A stretch of DNA of 64,000 nucleotides from JAOAGA01 sp964540515 (GTDB lineage: Bacteria > CALINM01): contig CAZIMS010000005.1 of the NCBI GenBank assembly GCA_964540515.1, forward strand, positions 1-64,000. Reading direction: 5' to 3'. A program made the translations under genes and the position numbers. The notes below the pieces were generated by a model. It saw only the letters and a program-made list of their open reading frames with translations. It had not been told where the DNA came from and searched no databases. Below, piece by piece: positions 26,840 to 34,672 of the stretch (positions are counted from its first letter, which is position 1; the number at the start of each line of letters is the position of its first letter).

Positions 26840-27631
26840 ATGAAAGTTGGAAGGATTACACATTTAAAGACAAGAGAGGTCTTAAGTGGTCTTTTTGAGG
26901 GAGAGAAATTTTATCCCTTTGAAGAAGACATGTTTAATTATTTCAAAAATCGTGGGACCTTAAAAGGTATAAAAGTTTCAGAAAAATCAATCGAGAAAGA
27001 TGAGCTCAAAGAGTTAATACCCACAGTGCCTACTAAGATTGTAGCTATTGGGCTTAACTACAAAGACCATGCAAAAGAGTTTGGCAAAGAAGTTCCAGAT
27101 GAACCTTTAATCTTTTTTAAACCAACATCTGCATTAATAGCTACTGGTGATGATATTATCATCCCATCTTTTACAAAGAGGGTTGATTACGAAGGTGAGC
27201 TTGCCATAGTAATTGGAAGGACCTGTAAAAATGTATCTGAGGAGGAGGCAAAAAACTACATATTAGGTTATAGCTGTTTTAATGATATAACTGAGAGGGT
27301 TATTCAAAAAAAGGATGGCCAGTATTCAAGGGCAAAGGGTTTTGATACCTTCGCGCCCTATGGACCTTATATTGAAACAGATTTAGCGCCAACCTCTCTT
27401 GAGATAAAGACAATCTTAAATGGAACAGTAGTTCAAAATAGTAACACAAAAGATCAGATATTCTCTCCCTTTTTTTTAGTTAGTTTTATAAGTAATTACA
27501 TGACTCTTTATCCTGGTGATATAATACCTACTGGGACTCCCTCAGGGGTTGGACCATTAAAAGATGGTGATATCGTTGAGATTTTTATAGAAAATATTGG
27601 TACACTTAAAAATTTTGTCAGATCAGTATAA
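26840..27631 (+). CDS. Fumarylacetoacetate hydrolase (FAH) family protein
   Basis: A 263-residue member of the FAH fold. LNYKDHAKEF, IFFKPTSALIATGDDI, the metal-binding VDYEGELAIVIGR, GFDTFAPYGPYI and GDIIPTGTPSGVGPLKDGD are family motifs. Members cleave or decarboxylate acylpyruvate/oxaloacetate-like compounds; the substrate here cannot be told. It follows dapB by 25 bases and may be cotranscribed. Its last 9 bases overlap the 3' end of the convergent lnt gene. Confidence 0.88.
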   Translation: MKVGRITHLKTREVLSGLFEGEKFYPFEEDMFNYFKNRGTLKGIKVSEKSIEKDELKELIPTVPTKIVAIGLNYKDHAKEFGKEVPDEPLIFFKPTSALIATGDDIIIPSFTKRVDYEGELAIVIGRTCKNVSEEEAKNYILGYSCFNDITERVIQKKDGQYSRAKGFDTFAPYGPYIETDLAPTSLEIKTILNGTVVQNSNTKDQIFSPFFLVSFISNYMTLYPGDIIPTGTPSGVGPLKDGDIVEIFIENIGTLKNFVRSV

Positions 27632-29065
27632 GATCTTATATGAAAAGCTATAATCAGTAAAGATTGGCGTTGATACTAAAACCTCTCCTAAAGGAGATAT
27701 AATACCTGATATTCCAGTATTTGCAGATCTTATAAGGAATAGTTCATTTTCTATAGCCCTAAACTTGCTCATGGCAAAGTGTTGATAAGGTGCTGATGTC
27801 TTTCCAAACCATGCATCGTTTGTAATATTAATAAGTATATTAGCTCCCTTTAACTTATATTCCTTAGATATTTCAGGAAATATTGATTCATAACAGATTA
27901 AGGTTCCAATCTTTAAATTATCGGCAAAAAGGATTTTTAGCTCCTTTCCAGCTAAAAAGTTTCCAGCGGAAACAACTAACTTATCTACAAAAAAAAGGAT
28001 CTTTTTTAATGGGACATACTCTCCAAAGGGAACTAGGTGGGTCTTGTGATACTTATTAATTAACTCTCCTTTATAAAAGATTCCTGCACTATTAGTATAA
28101 TAGAGCTTGCCATCGTCACCATAATCATAGTGTGGAAAACCAGTAAAGAGAAAAAAATTTTTCTCAGAAAGAAAATTTTTTAGATATTCAGTTAGATCAA
28201 TATCTCTTGCATAAATGAAGGGTAGAGCAGTTTCAGGCCAGATTATTATTGTAGGATTGTTTACAAGCTCCTTTTCTGTCAGTGATATATACTTGTCTAT
28301 AATCTGTTTTTGGAGGCTTTTTTCCCATTTCTGAGACTGATCAATATTACCCTGGATGACAGAGACCGTTACAGCTTCTTTATTATTTAGATTGCTTTTT
28401 ATGGTCTTTATCCTATGATTTCCATATAGTATAGACAATATAACAAAAGTGACTGCAATGATTAGATTTATTCTGTAGGTCCACTTTTTTTCTGTTAAGT
28501 AGGTAAGAGAGATATTAAAAAATATAACAACAAAACTAACTCCATATACACCAAGGGGATTTGCTATTTGTATTAATGACAGGAAACTATGCTGTGTATA
28601 TCCCAGTAGCATCCATGGAAAGCCTGATAAAGCATAGCTTCTTATAACCTCAAGTATAACAAAAATAAGAGACATTATTAGCGGGAAGAAATAGGGTGTT
28701 AGTCTTTTTCTAAGAAGGACGAAAATTTTAAAGAAGACAGCGTAATAGAGGGCTAAGTACATACAAAGCAGTAACATTAAGGATATAGCTATTGGAAGAG
28801 GTAAGTTGCCATAGTGTTTGAGAACATGTGTTATCCAATACATTGTTAGCATGGAGTATATAAGACCGAATAAAAAACCCTTTTTAAAGCCCTCTGAAGG
28901 TTTTTTTAATGTTGAAAGAGCTATTGATATAGCAAAATAGGCTAAGTAAAAAAGGTCATAGGGTGGGCTTGCAAGAAAAAGTAAGGTAGAACCTAATAAT
29001 ATAAAGAAAAGTTCATTAATTTTTACGGAGGAGTATTTTTTTAACTCTTCTATCATCTGCATCAA
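27623..29065 (-). CDS. lnt: Apolipoprotein N-acyltransferase
   Basis: Inner-membrane enzyme adding the third acyl chain to lipoproteins; it implies a Gram-negative envelope. About 480 residues: five to six N-terminal helices, then the nitrilase-like periplasmic domain with the triad E278 (WPETALPF), K341 (KYHKTHLVPFGEY) and C391 (LICYESIFPE), and a last helix-like segment near the C-terminus. The start is uncertain (ATG at 29065 or 29056); either overlaps corC by 40-50 bases without a clear ribosome site. Order corC-lnt is as in many proteobacteria. Confidence 0.93.
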   Translation of the reverse strand: MMQMIEELKKYSSVKINELFFILLGSTLLFLASPPYDLFYLAYFAISIALSTLKKPSEGFKKGFLFGLIYSMLTMYWITHVLKHYGNLPLPIAISLMLLLCMYLALYYAVFFKIFVLLRKRLTPYFFPLIMSLIFVILEVIRSYALSGFPWMLLGYTQHSFLSLIQIANPLGVYGVSFVVIFFNISLTYLTEKKWTYRINLIIAVTFVILSILYGNHRIKTIKSNLNNKEAVTVSVIQGNIDQSQKWEKSLQKQIIDKYISLTEKELVNNPTIIIWPETALPFIYARDIDLTEYLKNFLSEKNFFLFTGFPHYDYGDDGKLYYTNSAGIFYKGELINKYHKTHLVPFGEYVPLKKILFFVDKLVVSAGNFLAGKELKILFADNLKIGTLICYESIFPEISKEYKLKGANILINITNDAWFGKTSAPYQHFAMSKFRAIENELFLIRSANTGISGIISPLGEVLVSTPIFTDYSFSYKILY

Positions 29066-29852
29066 CTATCTTTACCTCAATTTTGTCGTCTATTATTAAG
29101 ACCTCTGATTTTTCAGGTATCCTACCTATTTTACTAATAATATAGCCAGCTATAGTCTCCACCTTTTCTTCCGTGTGGAAGTCTAAATCAAAACTATTAG
29201 AAAGCTCATCGAGGGTGTAGGTGCCAGAAATTTCATACCATCCAAACTTATCTTTACGGATATCCCTAACATCTTGTGTGTTATCCTCTCCCAAATCTCC
29301 AATAATCTCTTCGATTATGTCCGTTTGAGTAACAAGCCCTGTAACCTCCCCAAACTCATCTACCACTATTGCCATTCTTTCTTTTTTTTGTTTTATCTCT
29401 GGGAGAAGTTCGGAAATCTTTTTTGACTGAGGGACAAAGTATGGTGCTTTTATTATCTCTCTAAGGTTGAAAGAGGGAGATTTGCTTATATGAATAAGTA
29501 GGTCTTTAACATTTAATATCCCTATAATGTTTCTTATCTCCTTTTCGTAAACAGGATAACGGGAATACTCCTTTTCAGATATTAGTTTTATAATACTCTC
29601 TTTGTCTAAGTCTACTGAGATGGAAGCCATATAAGGTAGGGGTGTTAAAATCTCTCTTACCTCTGTATCTCTAAACTTAAAGATTCCCTCGATAATCTCA
29701 GCTTCTTCAGAGCTATAATTTATGTCTTCATTGCTTAGAGATATAAGAAGCTCTTTCTCAAGGGTCTTGATATCTTTTCTTTTTAAAAGATAATCTACTA
29801 AAAACCTATAAAAAATTTTTATATATCTAAATATGACCATTTTACTTGCCAA
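29016..29852 (-). CDS. corC: CorC/HlyC-family CBS-domain protein
   Basis: A 278-residue cytoplasmic protein with two CBS domains (about 70-190: REILTPLPYMASIS, YPVYEKEIRNIIGILNVKDLL, MAIVVDEFGEVTGLVTQTDIIEEI) and a C-terminal CorC/HlyC transporter-associated domain (ETIAGYIISKIGRIPE). No DUF21 membrane domain is present, as in E. coli CorC (YbeX). Linked to Mg/Co efflux or ribosome-related functions through ybeY. Overlaps the DgkA/PAP2 gene by 11 bases; a start at 29840 is also possible. Confidence 0.87.
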   Translation of the reverse strand: MASKMVIFRYIKIFYRFLVDYLLKRKDIKTLEKELLISLSNEDINYSSEEAEIIEGIFKFRDTEVREILTPLPYMASISVDLDKESIIKLISEKEYSRYPVYEKEIRNIIGILNVKDLLIHISKSPSFNLREIIKAPYFVPQSKKISELLPEIKQKKERMAIVVDEFGEVTGLVTQTDIIEEIIGDLGEDNTQDVRDIRKDKFGWYEISGTYTLDELSNSFDLDFHTEEKVETIAGYIISKIGRIPEKSEVLIIDDKIEVKIVDADDRRVKKILLRKN

Positions 29853-30546
29853 ATATTAAAAAAATTAAGTATGTAATTGTAGTACCTAATATGGCACCAT
29901 ACAAGACCTCTTCTTTTTTATGTATACCTAAGTAAAACCTACTTAAACTGACAATGATTGCAAAGATAATAGTTAAAATCTGAATGTAAATATTTTTTTC
30001 AGAAAGAAGTATAGACACCATAAAGGTAAAGGCACAGGCAGCATGTCCTGATGGCATACCCCCATGGAGAGGTTTACCTCTACCATAGTATGATTTTAAG
30101 AGAATTACAGTCATAACGACGAGTAACATTGAGATTGAGCCAAGATATAAAGCACCTTCAGAGATTCTTGTAGGCATATCTTTAAAGAGGTATTTTGAGA
30201 AAATTAATAGGCCTCCTAAAAGGGCAGTTGTGGAACTTAACAAAACAGCTCCTGCTGCTATATCTTTGGCATACTTGATTGAGATGTGAAAATCCTCCTT
30301 AAAGGCATCAAGGGTAATCTCCAAGCCTGTATTTATTAGCTCTGTTATTATTACTAAAGAGATTAGAATTGATAATATCAAAAAATCTAAAACAGTAACA
30401 TTTAAGGTTAATGCTAAAAAGATTACCAGGAGTCCTGACACAAAGTGTATTCTCATATGTCTTTGGGTCTTAAGGGAATAAATGATACCTTGGCAAGCGC
30501 AATTCAGAGAGTTCAAGAAATTTTTAGGTTTCATCCTCAAGCTCAA
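29842..30546 (-). CDS. DgkA-type lipid kinase fused to PAP2 phosphatase
   Basis: A 234-residue membrane protein combining opposite activities. Residues 1-115 are a prokaryotic diacylglycerol/undecaprenol kinase with the signature ELINTGLEITLD (69-80; E69, N72, E76) and AKDIAAGAVLL (93-103). Residues 116-234 are a PAP2 phosphatase with KSYYGRGKP (151-159), PSGH (165-168) and SRFYLGIHKKEE (202-213). Two PAP2 consensus residues are conservatively changed: K158 for Arg and E213 for Asp. Likely acts on undecaprenol/undecaprenyl phosphate or diacylglycerol. Position between ybeY and corC matches the free-standing dgkA of Firmicutes. Overlaps both neighbours. Confidence 0.88.
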   Translation of the reverse strand: MSLRMKPKNFLNSLNCACQGIIYSLKTQRHMRIHFVSGLLVIFLALTLNVTVLDFLILSILISLVIITELINTGLEITLDAFKEDFHISIKYAKDIAAGAVLLSSTTALLGGLLIFSKYLFKDMPTRISEGALYLGSISMLLVVMTVILLKSYYGRGKPLHGGMPSGHAACAFTFMVSILLSEKNIYIQILTIIFAIIVSLSRFYLGIHKKEEVLYGAILGTTITYLIFLIFGK

Positions 30547-30976
30547 TTTCAGGAAAAATTTTTTTAAAAATTCTAATCTCTTCCTTACGCATCCTTTTTT
30601 CTTCTTTTTTCCCTAAAGTATGTTCATATCCTAAAAGATGTAAGATGGAATGGATAAAATAAAAAACTATTAGCTCATAGGAAGAGAGCCCGGTCTCTTT
30701 TGATTCGTCAACACAATAATCAATGGAGATATAAATATCACCCAACCTATTCTTCTCATCTGAAGGAAATGAGAGGACATTAGTTGGTTTGTCTTTCTTC
30801 AAAAAATTTTTATTCAACTCTCTAATCTTGGTATTATCAATTAAGTAAAGAGTAACAGATTTTTTAATATTTTTTTCTGCTAAGACCTTAAGGGCTACTT
30901 CTTTAAGGTCCTCTGTTTTGAAATCAAGAGTTTTTCCATATAAGTTTTTCAGGATAAGCAATCTATTTTTTTCCAT
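30524..30976 (-). CDS. ybeY: Endoribonuclease YbeY
   Basis: Metal-dependent RNase for 16S rRNA 3' maturation and ribosome quality control, 150 residues. Zinc motif HSILHLLGYEH (H109, H113, H119) and upstream KPTNVLSFP/LGDIYIS are intact. Sits between pgpH and dgkA, the order seen in Firmicutes, while corC-lnt downstream matches proteobacteria; phoH, the usual neighbour, is missing here. Confidence 0.96.
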   Translation of the reverse strand: MEKNRLLILKNLYGKTLDFKTEDLKEVALKVLAEKNIKKSVTLYLIDNTKIRELNKNFLKKDKPTNVLSFPSDEKNRLGDIYISIDYCVDESKETGLSSYELIVFYFIHSILHLLGYEHTLGKKEEKRMRKEEIRIFKKIFPEIELEDET

Positions 30977-33218
30977 TTTCCTTCATAGCCTTTATATCAG
31001 GATAATCTATCCTGTGGTGATATACGCCTATTAAAGTCCTTGTAAAACTCTCGGTAACTAAATTTAGGTCTTTTAAGGTGAGCTCGCACTCATCAAGCTG
31101 TCCATCAAGAAAAATGTCGTTAATAATTTTCTTTACCACCCCTTTTATTCTTGAGGCAGTAGGCTCATCAAGGACTCTACAGGCAGCTTCTACAGCATCT
31201 GCCATCATAATTAAGGCAACTTCTCTCGTCTTTGGTTTCGGTCCAGGGTATCTAAAATTTTCTTCTGCCACGTTTGGATCAATTTTTAATGCTTTAGCAT
31301 AAAAGAAGGTAACCAGTCTTGTTCCATGGTGCTGTGTTATGGCATCTATTATCTGATCTCCCAAGTTATATTGTTTGGCTATCTCAACTCCTTCTTTAAC
31401 ATGAGATGTGACTATAAGATAGCTCATGGATGGTGTTAATTCTTCGTGCTTATTATAGCCTGAGAACTGATTCTCAATAAAAAATTCGGGCATTTTTATT
31501 TTACCAATGTCGTGATAGTAAGCACAGACCCTTGCTAAGATAGGATTCACCTTTATTGCACCTGCTGCAGCCTCTACCATATTGGCTATTAACATACTAT
31601 GATTGTAGGTTCCTGGTGCTTTAACTAAAAGCTCTTTAAGAAGGGGGTGGTCTAAGTTACTTAACTCAATTAGCTTAATAGTTGTTGTATATTTAAAAAG
31701 ATATTCAAAGAAAGGGGTTAGCATAATAAGTAGTGTAGTAGATAGAAAACCATTTATTATTACACCACCCATAACTATCATCTTTGTAGCATCAAGATAT
31801 ATTCTCCCCTCGGTAAAATAAAACAAAATAAGAACAAAGAGGATATTAAAAAAAGAGATTTTGAAGCTGGAGCCTAAAATATCTTTTCTTGTGTAACTTC
31901 TTCCCATAATATTTATTCCAACCAAGGAAGAACCTAAAAAATAAAGTAGAAGATAGTAGTTTTGAGGGAATAGATTCCCTATAATCACAACAGCGTAGAA
32001 AAGAGAGATTATAGCAGTTTCTGAATTTAGAAAGAGTCTAAGAAGCATTCCTGAGAGTGCAAAGGGAACAAAAAGAATAAAAAGCTCTGGATGTATGTTG
32101 TATTCGTAACTTATTAAGATACCAAAGATATAAAAGAGCCCGATGGATAAGAAAGTTAGAGATATCACTGTAAGATTGAATAAAATACTTTTGTAGTCAT
32201 AACGAAACTTCTTGATTGATGCAACTGAAAGGTTATAAAAAAGTACGCTAAAGAAGAAATAGATTATTAAAGTTATGGAAATATTGAGAAAACTTAGCTT
32301 CTTTAGTTCCTCTTTTTTAATTAAGATTATTTTTTCATATATCTGGGGTGATAGGATCTCACCTTTCTGAACTAAAATCTCTCCCTTTTTTACTACTAAA
32401 AAGTTTGGTTCAATCTTTCTTATAGCTACATTTTCTCTTGACTCTGTCTCAGCCATGTTTAAGTATATGTTAGGTTGGGTAAGATAAGAGGATGCATCAA
32501 ATAGAGTTTTTTGATATTTAAGAGATAGTTCACTTTTATCTTGTTCCAATAAGCTTTTTATAAAACTCTTTAAATCATTTCTGTTATAAATAAAATCAGG
32601 GTCTTTAATCAATATCTCTTCGTAATCTGGCAGAAATCTCTTTATAACTCTTCTTTCTTGTTGAAAAGTATCTTCTCTTAAATATCCTTTTTCGTAAATC
32701 TTTGTAAGTATATCCTTTATTTTACCTTCTATCTCATTTGAGAAGCTTAGAGACCAGAGGTTTATAAAACTATCATAGGGAAAACTTGTTGTCTTAAATA
32801 TAAGTTTAAACTTTTCATAACCATCATTTGCTATATCCATATTGTTCCTATAATTTTCGTAAGGGAAAAGCTTAGCCCACCCTCTCATCTGTGTAAAGCC
32901 AAAGCCAAGCTCTTCAAGATATTTTTCTTTAAGTGTTGGGTCATAGTCTATAATCTGAGGTGAGCTTTTTTTTGCCTGGGCTCTTTTCTTTTCCAATGCG
33001 TAATGGTCAGGAAGAAAATAGTCTTTCAAAGCCACTACATTCTTATCTGATTTTTGACCTGCCTTAATGTCTTTGAAATAGAAATAAACTTCATAGGGGA
33101 GAGACAGCGCTGTTAGTATTACAGAAAATATGAAAGAGAGATAAAAGAACCTTAACTTATCCTGGTCCTTAAAAAGGTTCTTTTTGAGAAAGTCCGCTTT
33201 ATTAATTTTTTTTGTCAT
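30963..33218 (-). CDS. pgpH: 7TM-HD cyclic-di-AMP phosphodiesterase family protein (PgpH/YqfF)
   Basis: A 751-residue membrane protein: one N-terminal transmembrane helix near 27-47, a ~230-residue extracytoplasmic 7TMR-HDED-like region, about seven helices around 305-510, then an HD domain with H540 and H569-D570 (HDIGKIKMPEFF), H606 and QHHG near 629. Characterized members hydrolyse c-di-AMP; no c-di-AMP synthase is in this window, so the substrate is inferred from family. Overlaps cca by 17 bases and ybeY by 14. Confidence 0.9.
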   Translation of the reverse strand: MTKKINKADFLKKNLFKDQDKLRFFYLSFIFSVILTALSLPYEVYFYFKDIKAGQKSDKNVVALKDYFLPDHYALEKKRAQAKKSSPQIIDYDPTLKEKYLEELGFGFTQMRGWAKLFPYENYRNNMDIANDGYEKFKLIFKTTSFPYDSFINLWSLSFSNEIEGKIKDILTKIYEKGYLREDTFQQERRVIKRFLPDYEEILIKDPDFIYNRNDLKSFIKSLLEQDKSELSLKYQKTLFDASSYLTQPNIYLNMAETESRENVAIRKIEPNFLVVKKGEILVQKGEILSPQIYEKIILIKKEELKKLSFLNISITLIIYFFFSVLFYNLSVASIKKFRYDYKSILFNLTVISLTFLSIGLFYIFGILISYEYNIHPELFILFVPFALSGMLLRLFLNSETAIISLFYAVVIIGNLFPQNYYLLLYFLGSSLVGINIMGRSYTRKDILGSSFKISFFNILFVLILFYFTEGRIYLDATKMIVMGGVIINGFLSTTLLIMLTPFFEYLFKYTTTIKLIELSNLDHPLLKELLVKAPGTYNHSMLIANMVEAAAGAIKVNPILARVCAYYHDIGKIKMPEFFIENQFSGYNKHEELTPSMSYLIVTSHVKEGVEIAKQYNLGDQIIDAITQHHGTRLVTFFYAKALKIDPNVAEENFRYPGPKPKTREVALIMMADAVEAACRVLDEPTASRIKGVVKKIINDIFLDGQLDECELTLKDLNLVTESFTRTLIGVYHHRIDYPDIKAMKENGKK

Positions 33219-34635
33219 AGGTTTCTTTAATATATTTTTGCGCCTCTATCTTATCAGTTAACTTACCTTCTAACTCCATCTCTCTTAACTTTAAAATAAT
33301 CTCGCCAACTATAGGGCCTGGCTCAATATTAAGAATATCCATTATCTCTGAGCCCTTTAGTAGAGGTTGTGTCTCTTCCTCTTTCTTACTATAGCTTAAA
33401 TAGTCTTTGTAAAGCTTTATTGCACCTTTTATGAGATAGTTATCAAAACCTGAACCCTTTGCCAAGTTGTCAGCTATGAAAAGGACAAAAAGAAGAGGTA
33501 CAGACTCACCTAATTCTTCTTTTAATCTTATGTATGCTTTAGTGGAAAGGTTAGGGTTTTCTTTAGAGGATTGTATTATATGAAAAGGATAGAGGTGAAA
33601 TCTTACTAATTTTTCGATGAAATTAATGGAACGAGATGAAAATTTTTGCCTAACCAAGAAATTTTTCAAAAACTTACTGCCCTCTTTGTCATGTCTATAA
33701 AATGTAATTTTATTACTTATGGTATCTTTAGTCAAAATTTTTCCAATATCGTGGAGAAAGGCCGTAAGTTTAAGGGCAGAAATTGTATTTAACCCATACT
33801 CCAACTCTTCATAGAGAATATTTTTGTCAAAATCGATAGGAAAGCCTTCTTTTAGGAAAGTTTCAATATTTTTTAAGGTTTCCATACTATGATTAAAAAG
33901 GTCGAAACTGTGCAATTTGCCACTATAAAAGTTTTTATAAGTTTCAACAAAAGGGAAAAGAAATTTTAATAAATTGGTTTGATCCATATCTTTAAGAATC
34001 TTTTCAGTATTTTCAAAAGACAATATCTTAAAAAGCTCGGTTTTAAGACGTTCCATAGCTACTTCTAAGATAAGAAAAGATAGCTCTTTAATATAAGCCT
34101 CTGTCTCTTCTGTTATGGAAAACCCAAACTGCGCTTTAAATCTATAGGCTCTCAAAAGTCTTAAAGGGTCAGAGACAAGATTGTCTCTTGAGATGCTTCT
34201 AATTACTCTTTTCTCAATATCTAAAGTACCTTCTAAGGGATCAATTATTTCTATATCGCTCTCTTTTAGTTTTATAGCGATAGCATTTATAGTAAAGTCT
34301 CTTCTATTTAAGTCTTCAACAATATTACTGCCCTGTAGCTTTGATATATCAATATAGTTTTCGTAGTCTTTTAAGAAAGCCCTATAGACACCAAAATCGG
34401 CATCGAGAGTTATTACGTTTCCTTTTAAATCTTTTTTGAAATATGATAGGATTTTATCTATATCGTTGACAACTATGTCAATGTCAAAGGTTTTTTCTTG
34501 GTTTATGAAAATATCCCTTACAAATCCTCCTACAAAAAAGTTGTCATCGCTTAGCATAAGGTGTCTAAACTTGGGGTGTAGAGAAGAAATAATTTTTATA
34601 AAGTTTTTTTTGAAAGCTATAAGGTTATTATTCAT
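33202..34635 (-). CDS. cca: CCA-adding enzyme / poly(A) polymerase family nucleotidyltransferase
   Basis: Class II tRNA nucleotidyltransferase, 477 residues. Catalytic head: GGFVRD at 36-41 and the metal-binding DID at 51-53, then RRDFTINAIAI and DPLRLLRAYRF. A C-terminal HD-type region contains FLHDIGKILTKDT. Whether it adds CCA, only CC or A, or acts as poly(A) polymerase cannot be decided by eye. tRNA-Asn at 520-592 lacks an encoded CCA, so a CCA enzyme is needed. TATAAT lies just 5 bases before the ATG (34641-34646), hinting at a leaderless internal transcript. Confidence 0.88.
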   Translation of the reverse strand: MNNNLIAFKKNFIKIISSLHPKFRHLMLSDDNFFVGGFVRDIFINQEKTFDIDIVVNDIDKILSYFKKDLKGNVITLDADFGVYRAFLKDYENYIDISKLQGSNIVEDLNRRDFTINAIAIKLKESDIEIIDPLEGTLDIEKRVIRSISRDNLVSDPLRLLRAYRFKAQFGFSITEETEAYIKELSFLILEVAMERLKTELFKILSFENTEKILKDMDQTNLLKFLFPFVETYKNFYSGKLHSFDLFNHSMETLKNIETFLKEGFPIDFDKNILYEELEYGLNTISALKLTAFLHDIGKILTKDTISNKITFYRHDKEGSKFLKNFLVRQKFSSRSINFIEKLVRFHLYPFHIIQSSKENPNLSTKAYIRLKEELGESVPLLFVLFIADNLAKGSGFDNYLIKGAIKLYKDYLSYSKKEEETQPLLKGSEIMDILNIEPGPIVGEIILKLREMELEGKLTDKIEAQKYIKETYDKKN

Positions 34636-34672
34636 AAATTATTATATCTTTGAGGGATTTTTCATTGGGACT

